Assembly (NCBI GenBank): GCA_008015565.1
Contig: SSFV01000119.1
Coordinates: 1 to 37,905, forward strand
Reading direction: 5' to 3'
Source of the DNA: Nitrosomonas sp.
Lineage (GTDB): Bacteria > Pseudomonadota > Gammaproteobacteria > Burkholderiales > Nitrosomonadaceae
Length of the DNA stretch: 37,905 nt
The position numbers and the translations under genes were made by a program. The notes below the pieces were generated by a model. The model was not told where the DNA came from and searched no databases. It saw only the letters and a program-made list of their open reading frames with translations. Numbering within the stretch: position 1 is the first letter of the stretch; each line of letters opens with the position of its first letter. This document shows, one piece after another, positions 23,786-31,862 of the stretch.

Positions 23786-24388
23786 TTACATGTTTGAAAG
23801 AAGCAAATATTGGTTATGCCTATCAAGTACCTGTTGTTTTAGATGGTTAATGTCATAATTATTTATAATAATATCATCTGCTTTTTGTAGTCGTACCTCT
23901 CTGGATATTTGTGTGGCGATAATGGCTTTTACTTTTTCTGCTGATAGATTGGTGCGCGCTATAGTTCTTGAGAGTTGCAATTGTTCATCGCAATCGACTA
24001 CCAGAACTCGTTGGATAATATTTTCGTAATCGCATGTCTCAAATAGCAGTGGTATCACGACAATAGCATAGGGCGAACTGATTTTTTTAATGCGTGATAT
24101 TGTTTCTTTCAGAATAAGAGGATGAAGAATTTTCTCAAGTTTGAGCCGTGCCGCATAATCGGAGAATATTAGGTTACGCATTTTGTTTCTGTCTAGAGCG
24201 CCATCCGAGGTGACAAAACGATTTCCGAAACTATTCTGTATCGTGCTAATTGCCAGTCCGCCGGATTGAGTCAATTCTCTGGCAATTACATCAGTATCAA
24301 TGACAGTTATCCCTAGATTAGAGAAAAGTTCACTGGTACTTGTCTTTCCGCAACCTATTCCTCCAGTGAGCCCAACTATAAAAACCAT
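23786..24388 (-). CDS. coaE: Dephospho-CoA kinase CoaE
   Basis: The 200-residue kinase performs the last step of coenzyme A synthesis, phosphorylating dephospho-CoA at the ribose 3'-OH. The P-loop is GGIGCGKTS at residues 9-17. VIDTDVIARELT, the HPLI motif and VVIPLLFE follow, then RVLVVDCDEQLQLSRTIART in the lid region. Length is normal. Its ATG lies 3 bases after the pilD stop, so it is translated with pilD, an association common in proteobacteria. coaD, the preceding step, is encoded at the right side of this window. Confidence 0.95.
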   Translation of the reverse strand: MVFIVGLTGGIGCGKTSTSELFSNLGITVIDTDVIARELTQSGGLAISTIQNSFGNRFVTSDGALDRNKMRNLIFSDYAARLKLEKILHPLILKETISRIKKISSPYAIVVIPLLFETCDYENIIQRVLVVDCDEQLQLSRTIARTNLSAEKVKAIIATQISREVRLQKADDIIINNYDINHLKQQVLDRHNQYLLLSNM

Positions 24389-24391
24389 TGA

Positions 24392-25252
24392 TTAAAATAA
24401 TTTTAGATAAGTATGATTTAGATTTTCGCCCCAAAATAAGGCGATCAGCCCTCCTGCAACTAAATAAGGACCAAATGGCATAGGAATGTTTTTTTTGAGC
24501 TTACAGGCAATAATTAAACCAATTCCAACAATAGCTCCCACGAATGATGAAAATAATATGACCAGTGGGAGCATACTCCAGCCAAGCCACGCGCCGATAG
24601 CAGATAGCAATTTAAAGTCGCCATAACCCATACCTTCTTTTCCTGTCATCAGTTTAAAGCTCCAATATATAAACCACAAGGATAGATAACCCAGCACGGC
24701 GCCAATAACTGCTGAATCAATGGTAGTAAAGACGTTGTTCATATTGACAATTAGGCCAATCCATAGCAAAGGTAATGTTATATCATCAGGTAATAATTGT
24801 GTATTAAGATCAATAACGGCTAATGCGATGAGTGCCCATACAAAGATTAATGCTGCCAATGCAATAATACTAAAACCATAAAACCAAGCGACAAATCCGC
24901 TCAAAAGCGCTGTTATAGCTTCTACGGCTGGATATTGAAGAGAAATATGAGCATGGCATTGAGAGCAGCGTCCTCGCAGAACAATATAACTAATGATTGG
25001 AATATTTTCCAACGCATTTACTGTATGTCCGCAATGAATACATGCAGAACGTGGACTGATCAGATTGAAAATTGGCTGTAATTCAAAAGATTCACCACGT
25101 AATTCGGCGCACTGGTGTAACCAACTTTTTTTAATCATCAAAGGTAGGCGATATATCACTACGTTGAGAAAGCTGCCTACCATCAAACCGATAATTATGA
25201 TGAATGCAATAAATAAAGACGGGGAGTCTTGCAAGATGGATATGATTGACAT
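24392..25252 (-). CDS. pilD: Type IV prepilin peptidase/methyltransferase PilD
   Basis: This 286-residue integral membrane aspartic protease cleaves and N-methylates type IV prepilins. It shows the N-terminal GSFLNVVIYRLP segment, the zinc-type cysteine pairs C71-x2-C74 and C96-x2-C99 of the methyltransferase part, and the two catalytic aspartate regions (AVIDLNTQLLPDDITLP and GYGDFKLLSAIGAWLG). About eight hydrophobic helices are visible. It lies between pilC and coaE on the minus strand, with gaps of 42 and 3 bases. Confidence 0.95.
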   Translation of the reverse strand: MSIISILQDSPSLFIAFIIIIGLMVGSFLNVVIYRLPLMIKKSWLHQCAELRGESFELQPIFNLISPRSACIHCGHTVNALENIPIISYIVLRGRCSQCHAHISLQYPAVEAITALLSGFVAWFYGFSIIALAALIFVWALIALAVIDLNTQLLPDDITLPLLWIGLIVNMNNVFTTIDSAVIGAVLGYLSLWFIYWSFKLMTGKEGMGYGDFKLLSAIGAWLGWSMLPLVILFSSFVGAIVGIGLIIACKLKKNIPMPFGPYLVAGGLIALFWGENLNHTYLKLF

Positions 25253-25294
25253 GGTTAATTATGTTACAAAACAGATGATCTCGAGAGATTGGGC

Positions 25295-26518
25295 TTAATT
25301 GACAACCATTCCCATTTTAAAGATGGGTAAGTACATTGCGACCACCATTCCACCAATGAGGGTACCCAGTACAACCATTATTATCGGTTCCATCAGGCTC
25401 GACAGTGCAGCGACAGCATCGTCTACTTCTGCTTCATAAAAATCAGCTACTTTTCCTAACATCGAATCAAGAGAACCTGATTCTTCGCCAATAGCAACCA
25501 TCTGCACGACCATGCTGGGGAACAAATTGGTATTAGCCATTGAAGAAGTTAAACTATTACCCGTACTGACTTCTATTTGAATATTTTTTGTGGCTTCGTA
25601 ATAAATATAGTTTCCGGCTGCACCAGCAACTGAATCGAGCGATTCTACTAGAGGAACACCAGCAGCAAACATGGTTGAAAGTGTCCGTGACCAGCGTGCA
25701 ATAGTGGCTTTGCGAATGACTTCTCCAAAAATGGGTAATTTGAGTATTAGCTTATCCATAACGCGTTGCATCGGAATCGAGCGCTTCCAAGCGTAAAGAA
25801 AAGCGTAAATTCCGCCACCGAGTATGCCAATAATAGCCCACCAATAATCTACAAAAAAATCTGAGATCGACATAACTATCAATGTAGGTGCAGGCAGCTC
25901 TGCGCCAAATCCCTCAAAAAGACTTTTAAATGAGGGGATTACAAATATCATAATCACTGCGGTAATGATAAAAGCAACGACGATAATCGAAATAGGGTAA
26001 AAAAGTGCAGATTTAATCTTTCCTTTGATTGCTTGAATTTTTTCCTTATACGTTGCTAAACGGTCAAGTAAACTATCCAATATGCCTGCAGCCTCTCCAG
26101 CCCCGACTAGATTGCAAAATAATGTGTCAAAGTAAAGCGGATATTTGCGAAAAGCATCAGCCAGATTGCTGCCTGTTTCTACATCCGTTTTAATGTCAAG
26201 TAACAATTTGCCTACGGCGCGATTATTGTGTCCTTTTCCAACTATATCAAAGGCTTGCAGTAATGGTACACCTGATTTCATCATGGTGGCTAATTGGCGT
26301 GTAAAGAGTGTTATATCTTTTTCAGTTATTTTCCCGCTAGATTGGATTTTTTTAACTTTAGTTACTTTGATTCCTTGGCGGCGAAGCGTCGAGATAATGA
26401 CCACTGTTCCGGCTGCACGCATTTCACCTTTTACTTCTTTGCCAGATTTATCTTTTCCTTCCCACGAGTAATTGGTTTGTTTTAACTTCTTTCCCTTATG
26501 CGTAGCTAAAGTCGCCAT
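25295..26518 (-). CDS. pilC: Type IV pilus inner-membrane platform protein PilC
   Basis: The 407-residue product has two T2SSF domains (about 70-195 and 275-400), each with paired membrane helices. Motifs are FTRQLATMMKSGVPLLQAFD, NLVGAGEAAGILDSLLDRLA, RWSRTLSTMFAAGVPLVESL, MVAIGEESGSLDSML and a final EPIIMVVLGTLIGGMVVAMY. PilC forms the platform on which the PilB and PilT motors act. A GGGAG ribosome-binding site precedes the ATG. The usual partner pilB is not next to it; an epimerase-like gene lies upstream instead. Imperfect direct repeats sit in the upstream gap. Confidence 0.95.
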   Translation of the reverse strand: MATLATHKGKKLKQTNYSWEGKDKSGKEVKGEMRAAGTVVIISTLRRQGIKVTKVKKIQSSGKITEKDITLFTRQLATMMKSGVPLLQAFDIVGKGHNNRAVGKLLLDIKTDVETGSNLADAFRKYPLYFDTLFCNLVGAGEAAGILDSLLDRLATYKEKIQAIKGKIKSALFYPISIIVVAFIITAVIMIFVIPSFKSLFEGFGAELPAPTLIVMSISDFFVDYWWAIIGILGGGIYAFLYAWKRSIPMQRVMDKLILKLPIFGEVIRKATIARWSRTLSTMFAAGVPLVESLDSVAGAAGNYIYYEATKNIQIEVSTGNSLTSSMANTNLFPSMVVQMVAIGEESGSLDSMLGKVADFYEAEVDDAVAALSSLMEPIIMVVLGTLIGGMVVAMYLPIFKMGMVVN

Positions 26519-26563
26519 AATTTATCAGCTCCCACGGTGAATCTTGATTCAAGTTAATTAAAT

Positions 26564-26621
26564 ACTAAGAAAGTTTTGAAATTGCTTAGAGTGTTACGGC
26601 AAAGTTTTATAAATTCTTAGT
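26564..26621. repeat. Imperfect direct repeats and an inverted repeat upstream of pilC
   Basis: A 20-base element recurs at 26570-26589 and 26601-26620 (16 of 20 positions match; common parts AAAGTTTT and CTTAG), with starts 31 bases apart, about three helix turns. The outer ends ACTAAGAA (26564-26571) and TTCTTAGT (26614-26621) are also perfect inverted repeats. This could be a paired binding site in the pilC control region. Confidence 0.4.
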
Positions 26622-26659
26622 GAGGTACTTCATAGCCGCGACTGATGGGTGAAAAAGTT

Positions 26660-27562
26660 TCAAGTTTTATTAATTTGAAATTTTGCTGCTTGAATACCAT
26701 CTGTGACTGTTGGATACAATAGTCGGATGTGCAATTCTTTTTTTATACGTGCGTTATTAAGTCTTCTGGATTCTCTCATAAAAGAAAACATGTTAGGTGG
26801 TATGCGTTCTTGAGCTTCCTGGAAAGATATGCGGGGAGGAAGTGGTAAATCAAAATGAGTTGCTACGAGATCAAAATAGTCTCCCATCTTTAAATGAGAG
26901 TCATCATTGGAATGGTAAATTCTACATGTTCGTCCATGTAGTAAAGCTGCACGAATTATCTGTGCGAGATCATCAGAATGGATATGATTGGTATAGCCAT
27001 CTTCACTTGCTAATAACACCGGACGTCTCTCTTGAAGACGTACTAACGGTAATCTGTTTTCTGCATAAATGCCGGGCACCCTTAAGATCGAAACAGAGAC
27101 ATTATTCCGTTTTCCCCAATTTCGTATCTGCTTTTCGGCGTCGATGCGCCTTATAGCTCGATCAGTTTGTGGGTGCACAGGGTATGTTTCATCAATATAT
27201 GCTCCGTTACAGTTGCCATAAACTCCGCTGGTGCTGATATAGATAAGGCGTTGTGGTAGAATCGCCCGATAATTTTTTGCTGGTCTGGAAAGTGCGGATA
27301 ACAGGTGTTTGGTTCTGTCGTCTTGTAAGTCTAGATTGGGAGGAGGAGCCAAATGTACTACAAATTGTGCAATACCAGCGAGTCTTTGAAGGCTTTCAGG
27401 ATAGTCTAAATCTCCGTAAATTGGGATAATGCCGAGTGACCGTAAGTGATCAAGGCTGTTTAAATTGCGATACAGTCCAAGAACGCGATAGCGCTTTAAT
27501 AATAGCGGTGCTGTGCGAACAGCAACATCACCACACCCAACAATTAATAGTGTCTTTTTCAT
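26660..27562 (-). CDS. NAD-dependent epimerase/dehydratase family protein (YeeZ-like SDR)
   Basis: The 300-residue product has an N-terminal Rossmann nucleotide site (LLIVGCGDVA, G9 to A14), a VVHLAPPP segment, YISTSGVYGN with the usual Ser and Tyr of extended short-chain dehydrogenases, and a helical C-terminal half (RRLNNARIKKEL). This agrees with the NAD(P)-dependent epimerase/dehydratase family and with YeeZ-type proteins, whose substrates are unknown. The glycine motif is slightly altered from GxxGxxG. It is divergent from the flavin reductase gene, 47 bases away, and lies upstream of pilC on the same strand with a 141-base gap. Confidence 0.85.
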   Translation of the reverse strand: MKKTLLIVGCGDVAVRTAPLLLKRYRVLGLYRNLNSLDHLRSLGIIPIYGDLDYPESLQRLAGIAQFVVHLAPPPNLDLQDDRTKHLLSALSRPAKNYRAILPQRLIYISTSGVYGNCNGAYIDETYPVHPQTDRAIRRIDAEKQIRNWGKRNNVSVSILRVPGIYAENRLPLVRLQERRPVLLASEDGYTNHIHSDDLAQIIRAALLHGRTCRIYHSNDDSHLKMGDYFDLVATHFDLPLPPRISFQEAQERIPPNMFSFMRESRRLNNARIKKELHIRLLYPTVTDGIQAAKFQINKT

Positions 27563-27609
27563 ATAGCTTTATATTTTAACCATTATATTTTTTATTGGTT
27601 TGTTATTCA

Positions 27610-28647
27610 ATGTCGCATGAAATTATTATCCAGCCGAGTGGCCATGTCATTAAAGCGGAATCTGATGAAACTATTCTCGAAGCTGCTTTGCGGGAAGGCT
27701 TCTCGTTGCCTTATGGTTGTCGCAATGGTTCTTGTGGGATTTGCAAAGGAAAAATCTTACAAGGTAGGGTCGATTATGGCAGTTACAATGAAGAGACTCT
27801 AAGTGCGGAGGAAAAACAAGCAGGCATGGCATTATTTTGTTGTGCTTTACCTTTATCAGATCTGGTTATCGAATGCCATGAAATAAGTGCTACTAAAGAT
27901 ATCGAAATAAAAACTTTGCCGTGTAAAGTGCATAAACTTGAGTTAGTTGCCCCCGATGTAATGATTATTTCCTTGAAGCTGCCAGTTAATCAACGATTAC
28001 AGTTTCTTGCTGGGCAATATATCGATATTTTGCTCAGTGATGGCAAACGCCGGAGTTTTTCCCTGGCAAATGCTCCCCATGACGATGAATTCTTACAGTT
28101 GCATGCCCGCAATTATCCAGGCGGCGCATTTGCCGAGTATGTTTTTACAAAAATGAAAGTTAAGGATATGCTCCGTTTCACAGGGCCTTTGGGCTCATTT
28201 TTCTTGCGAGAAACGCCAAAAGGAAATTCAATTATTTTTCTAGCAAGTGGTACAGGGTTTGCACCCATCAAAAGTATTCTTGAGCATGTTTTTTTTCAGG
28301 AAAGCAATAGAAGCACTCCAAGAAAAATGATCCTTTATTGGGGGGCACGAGTAAGAGCTGATTTATATTTATTTGATTTGGCGGAGAAGTGGCAAAAGGA
28401 GCATGATAATTTCACTTTTATTCCGGTTTTGTCGGAATCGTTGTTATCTGACAACTGGCGAGGAAGAACAGGTTTGGTGCATGAGGCGGTTATGCAGGAT
28501 TTTCAAAATATGACTGCACATGAAGTGTATGCTTGCGGCGCACCAGCAATGGTAAAGGCTGCCTATCATGACTTTACCACCCAGTGCAATTTACCAAAAA
28601 ATGCTTTTTTCTCTGATGTGTTTACACCCTCAACCAGCAACCCGTAA
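27610..28647 (+). CDS. 2Fe-2S ferredoxin/flavin NAD(P)H reductase (CDP-glucoseen reductase-like)
   Basis: The protein (345 residues from ATG 27610; a TTG at 27595 would add 5) has an N-terminal plant-type 2Fe-2S domain with C37, C42 and C45 plus a distal cysteine at 77 or 78. A flavin-binding barrel follows (YIDILLSDGKRRSFSLANAP), then an NAD(P) domain (IIFLASGTGFAPIKSILEH, YWGARVRADLYL, VYACGAPAMVKAA). It moves electrons between NAD(P)H, flavin and the cluster. Betaproteobacterial relatives are often labelled CDP-6-deoxy-delta-3,4-glucoseen reductase, but no such sugar pathway is visible here, so the true electron acceptor is open. Confidence 0.88.
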   Translation: MSHEIIIQPSGHVIKAESDETILEAALREGFSLPYGCRNGSCGICKGKILQGRVDYGSYNEETLSAEEKQAGMALFCCALPLSDLVIECHEISATKDIEIKTLPCKVHKLELVAPDVMIISLKLPVNQRLQFLAGQYIDILLSDGKRRSFSLANAPHDDEFLQLHARNYPGGAFAEYVFTKMKVKDMLRFTGPLGSFFLRETPKGNSIIFLASGTGFAPIKSILEHVFFQESNRSTPRKMILYWGARVRADLYLFDLAEKWQKEHDNFTFIPVLSESLLSDNWRGRTGLVHEAVMQDFQNMTAHEVYACGAPAMVKAAYHDFTTQCNLPKNAFFSDVFTPSTSNP

Positions 28648-28673
28648 GTCAAGCTAGTGAGTTATTGATCATT

Positions 28674-29849
28674 CTAGTTTAGTTGCTTAAGTGTTAGTTC
28701 CAGCCCTTTGTTGTAATGATCCATAGCAATTTCATGCTTTCCTAATTTTTCATTTAACTGCGCTAATGCAAAATGAGCTTTATGCCCAGGTTCTACCGAT
28801 AAGCTTGCTTCTAGGTAGTTTTGGGCCTTGCCCCAGAGTTCGCAGTGTGTGCATAATTTACCGAGTGTGAGTAATAATTGCGCATTATTCGGGTGAGTTT
28901 TAAGCCACATCTCTGCGCACTCTATTTGTCTGCTGACATGGTAATCCAAACACTCTGCATAGAGTTCGATTAATTCGCTGTCACCGGTAATAGGAACATT
29001 TTGTTCGATGATTTGATTCGCCGTGTTACAGTTTCCGAGAGCGATATATGCGCGAGCTGCCGCAACGGCAAGTTTGCTATCCATTTTTTCCAAAGGTGAT
29101 AGATGTTGCCAATATTGATTAAGAGTTTGCAGGTCAGAGGATTTGTTCTTGATGTTTTCCATTTGAGCATCGTGCTTTAATTTTTTTACCAGCGACTTAT
29201 TTGTAGAATGACGAGTTGCGAGTATGTCAGCAAGCTCTATGACTGCATCCCAATTTTTTTCTTGCTGGTGCGCTTTTAATTCTAACTGAAGCGCGGAAGA
29301 AGGTTGCAATCCGCCATTGGAATACAGTGATTGTAAGGTTTTAAGCGCTTCTTTATGATGGCCGCCGCTTAATTGAAAATCAGCCTTGGCGATAAGCCTT
29401 AACGATTTTTCTCTTGGCGCTTTTTTAGCAGCGATTGCGAGATATTCATCCCGGGCATTATTATCATCAAGTTCATGAGCTGATCGGGCGGCTATTACAG
29501 AACTAATTGCTGCGATCATGGACGAATTAGTAAGTTTCAATGCGATGGCAGCGTTCTTTTGAGCCTTAGTATAATTACCTTCAAAATAAGCTTTTAGTCC
29601 TGAAAGCAGCATGATGTTCGATTTTTTGTACCGGCGCCGTTGATTGAATCCAAAAATTCCTAAAATAAACCGGACAACAATATAAAATAAAAAAAATAAC
29701 GCGATTAGTCCGATAATAAAATGATCCAGAGACAGTTCCAGTTGGTAAGGAGGCATTACTATTAATGCATGCCCAGTAGTATATTTAGCGGCGAGCGTTA
29801 CCGCTACAGCAGCAGCAAAAAGTGCCAATAGCCAGAGTATCAGTTTCAT
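28674..29849 (-). CDS. hemY: HemY-like membrane-anchored TPR protein
   Basis: The 391-residue protein has two N-terminal hydrophobic helices (about 2-22 and 44-66), then FGFNQRRRYKKSNIMLLSGLKAYFEG, the HemY N-terminal block, and a series of TPR-like helices to the end. This proteobacterial HemY is not the protoporphyrinogen oxidase of the same name in Bacillus; its role in tetrapyrrole synthesis is unclear. A strong GAGGAG ribosome-binding site precedes the ATG. It follows hemC and hemD on the minus strand after a 120-base gap. hemX, usually between hemD and hemY, is absent. Confidence 0.88.
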   Translation of the reverse strand: MKLILWLLALFAAAVAVTLAAKYTTGHALIVMPPYQLELSLDHFIIGLIALFFLFYIVVRFILGIFGFNQRRRYKKSNIMLLSGLKAYFEGNYTKAQKNAAIALKLTNSSMIAAISSVIAARSAHELDDNNARDEYLAIAAKKAPREKSLRLIAKADFQLSGGHHKEALKTLQSLYSNGGLQPSSALQLELKAHQQEKNWDAVIELADILATRHSTNKSLVKKLKHDAQMENIKNKSSDLQTLNQYWQHLSPLEKMDSKLAVAAARAYIALGNCNTANQIIEQNVPITGDSELIELYAECLDYHVSRQIECAEMWLKTHPNNAQLLLTLGKLCTHCELWGKAQNYLEASLSVEPGHKAHFALAQLNEKLGKHEIAMDHYNKGLELTLKQLN

Positions 29850-29969
29850 ATGTTCTCCTCGTTACGGTAGAATCGACAGTTGTAAATAATGAATCGAAAA
29901 TGACAAATTAGATTGAAGTCAGTTATGGTAGATACTAAAGATGTGATGATGCGTTTTACTGATTTGATT

Positions 29970-30800
29970 TTATTTTGAATATTTTTTTTCATATTCGTTT
30001 TCTTTATGCATCAATGTTTCTGGTGACGAAACAAAGTATTCCTGTAAGCTTTCAAGTAAACCTTTATCCCCGCTCGCTGATGTCGTTACAATTTTTTCCA
30101 ACCCGAGATTCTTTGCTGTCTGAGCAATACGTTCATGAACTGTAAAAATCGGAGTCAATTTCAGTAATTGTTGGCCAAGCTTGCCTATTATGTCAAATAA
30201 ATTATGTAATCCTTCGCTGCTGGTGATAATAACGGCATGGATTTCACCTTTTGACCAAGCTGCTACTACGGGTGAAGCATCAATATCCGGTTTCTTGCGT
30301 TGATAGCATTCAGCATATTCGAGTACCGCGCCGCGCCGTACAAGCGTTTCACCCAATAATTGCCTGCCATCGTTGCCTCGAAAAATAACCACACGTTTGC
30401 CTTGCATATTCTGTAATTCATTCCGGCGAAGTAGCGCTTCGCTATCGGAATGCTCGTCCGGGATTAGTACTTCGTTGACGCCATAATTACTTAATGTATC
30501 TGCGCTTCCTTTTCCAACAGCGGCGATTCTTAAGTGTTTGGGTAATCTGCGTTGTTGGATTATCACGCTCATGGCTTTGTTGACTGCATTGGGACTGACA
30601 AATATTGCCCAATCAAATTCATCGAGACGGCTAATTAAATTCTTCAATGGATTTAGATCCGTAATATCAGCTATTTCCAGCACCGGAAATAAAATCGGAT
30701 TACCGCCCAAAGCACGAATGCCTTCCGCTAAGAAAGCAGATTGGTGGAGTGGACGGGTAATGAGTATATTAAGGCCAATTAATGGTTTGTGGACTAACAA
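29970..30800 (-). CDS. hemD: Uroporphyrinogen-III synthase HemD
   Basis: This 276-residue enzyme closes hydroxymethylbilane to uroporphyrinogen III, the branch point to heme and siroheme. Sequence is poorly conserved in this family, but the pattern fits: LNILITRPLHQSAFLAEGI at the start, FDWAIFVSPNAVNKAM, VGKGSADTLSNYGV, GKRVVIFRGNDGRQLLGETL, VIITSSEGLHNLFDIIG and ASGDKGLLESL. Two bases separate the hemC stop from its ATG, so the two consecutive pathway enzymes are made together. The C-terminal tail is charged (ENEYEKKYSK). Confidence 0.93.
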   Translation of the reverse strand: MLVHKPLIGLNILITRPLHQSAFLAEGIRALGGNPILFPVLEIADITDLNPLKNLISRLDEFDWAIFVSPNAVNKAMSVIIQQRRLPKHLRIAAVGKGSADTLSNYGVNEVLIPDEHSDSEALLRRNELQNMQGKRVVIFRGNDGRQLLGETLVRRGAVLEYAECYQRKKPDIDASPVVAAWSKGEIHAVIITSSEGLHNLFDIIGKLGQQLLKLTPIFTVHERIAQTAKNLGLEKIVTTSASGDKGLLESLQEYFVSSPETLMHKENEYEKKYSK

Positions 30801-30802
30801 CT

Positions 30803-31759
30803 TTATGTCCAGCCTTCAGTGACTACCAGAGCAGCCAGAATTTGATCAGCACCTTCTTGCTTGAGCTTCTGAGCTAATTGCTGTCCCATTGCAACGCCGC
30901 TTTCAGGTGAGCCCGCTAATTCGCCGCTGACGACATGCTTGCCGTCAGGTTGTGCTACAAAACCTCGTAAATGAAGAGTGCCGTTGCTGATTTCTGCATA
31001 AGCACCAAGCGGTACTTGACAGCTTCCTCCCAGTACTTGACTCATTGCGCGCTCCGCTTCGACGCAATAAGCAGTTTCCTGGTGATGCAATGGTTGCATA
31101 AGTTCGACCAAGTCTGTACGATCAGCCCGGCACTCGATTCCAAGAGCACCTTGTCCAACCGCTGGCAAGCTTTGTTCCGGATTCAGAAGTGTGGTGATAC
31201 GATCAGATAGTCCAAGCCGTTTTAAACCTGCTGCAGCTAAAATAATTGCTGCATATTGACCTTCATCGAGTTTGCGTAACCGGGTTTGCACATTGCCACG
31301 CAAAGGTTGTACTTGAAGATGCGGAAAATGTGCGCGTAATTGACTTTCGCGTCGCAAACTTGATGTGCCGACGATACTGCCTTCCGGTAATGCATTCAAG
31401 CTTGCAAATTGGTTGGAAACAAAGGCATCGCGCGGATCTTCTCGCTCAGTAATGGCGGCAAGTTTGAATCCCTCAGGTACATTCATGGGCATATCTTTCA
31501 TGGAATGCACGGCAATATCAGCGCGGCCATCCTCTAATGCTTGCTCTAATTCTTTAATAAATAATCCTTTTCCACCAATTTTAGATAAGGATTGATCAAG
31601 TATTTGATCACCGCGAGTTGTCATACCGAGTATGCTGATTTCAGTTTGTGGGTATAATTCGCCTAATAATTTCTGAATGAATTTCGCTTGCCACATTGCG
31701 AGCAAGCTTTCTCGTGATGCAATCACGATTTTTTTAGTAGATAAAAGTGAACTAGGCAT
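30803..31759 (-). CDS. hemC: Porphobilinogen deaminase (hydroxymethylbilane synthase) HemC
   Basis: HemC joins four porphobilinogens into hydroxymethylbilane. The family blocks are [66 protein letters not shown] and GGSC247QVPLGAY, whose cysteine carries the dipyrromethane cofactor. The start at ATG 31759 (318 residues) is preferred because it places the family N terminus normally. An upstream ATG at 31804 adds 15 hydrophobic residues unlike the family. It is divergent from ppc, a pairing I recall from other betaproteobacteria, and is the first gene of hemC-hemD-hemY. Confidence 0.95.
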   Translation of the reverse strand: MPSSLLSTKKIVIASRESLLAMWQAKFIQKLLGELYPQTEISILGMTTRGDQILDQSLSKIGGKGLFIKELEQALEDGRADIAVHSMKDMPMNVPEGFKLAAITEREDPRDAFVSNQFASLNALPEGSIVGTSSLRRESQLRAHFPHLQVQPLRGNVQTRLRKLDEGQYAAIILAAAGLKRLGLSDRITTLLNPEQSLPAVGQGALGIECRADRTDLVELMQPLHHQETAYCVEAERAMSQVLGGSCQVPLGAYAEISNGTLHLRGFVAQPDGKHVVSGELAGSPESGVAMGQQLAQKLKQEGADQILAALVVTEGWT

Positions 31760-31862
31760 TGATAAAAAATGAAAAAAATACAGAAAATTCCTAATAACGA
31801 TCATTTTAGCATGACCGATACGGACTTGGCTTGCCGTACTGATGTGGGAGGCTCATTTTTAA

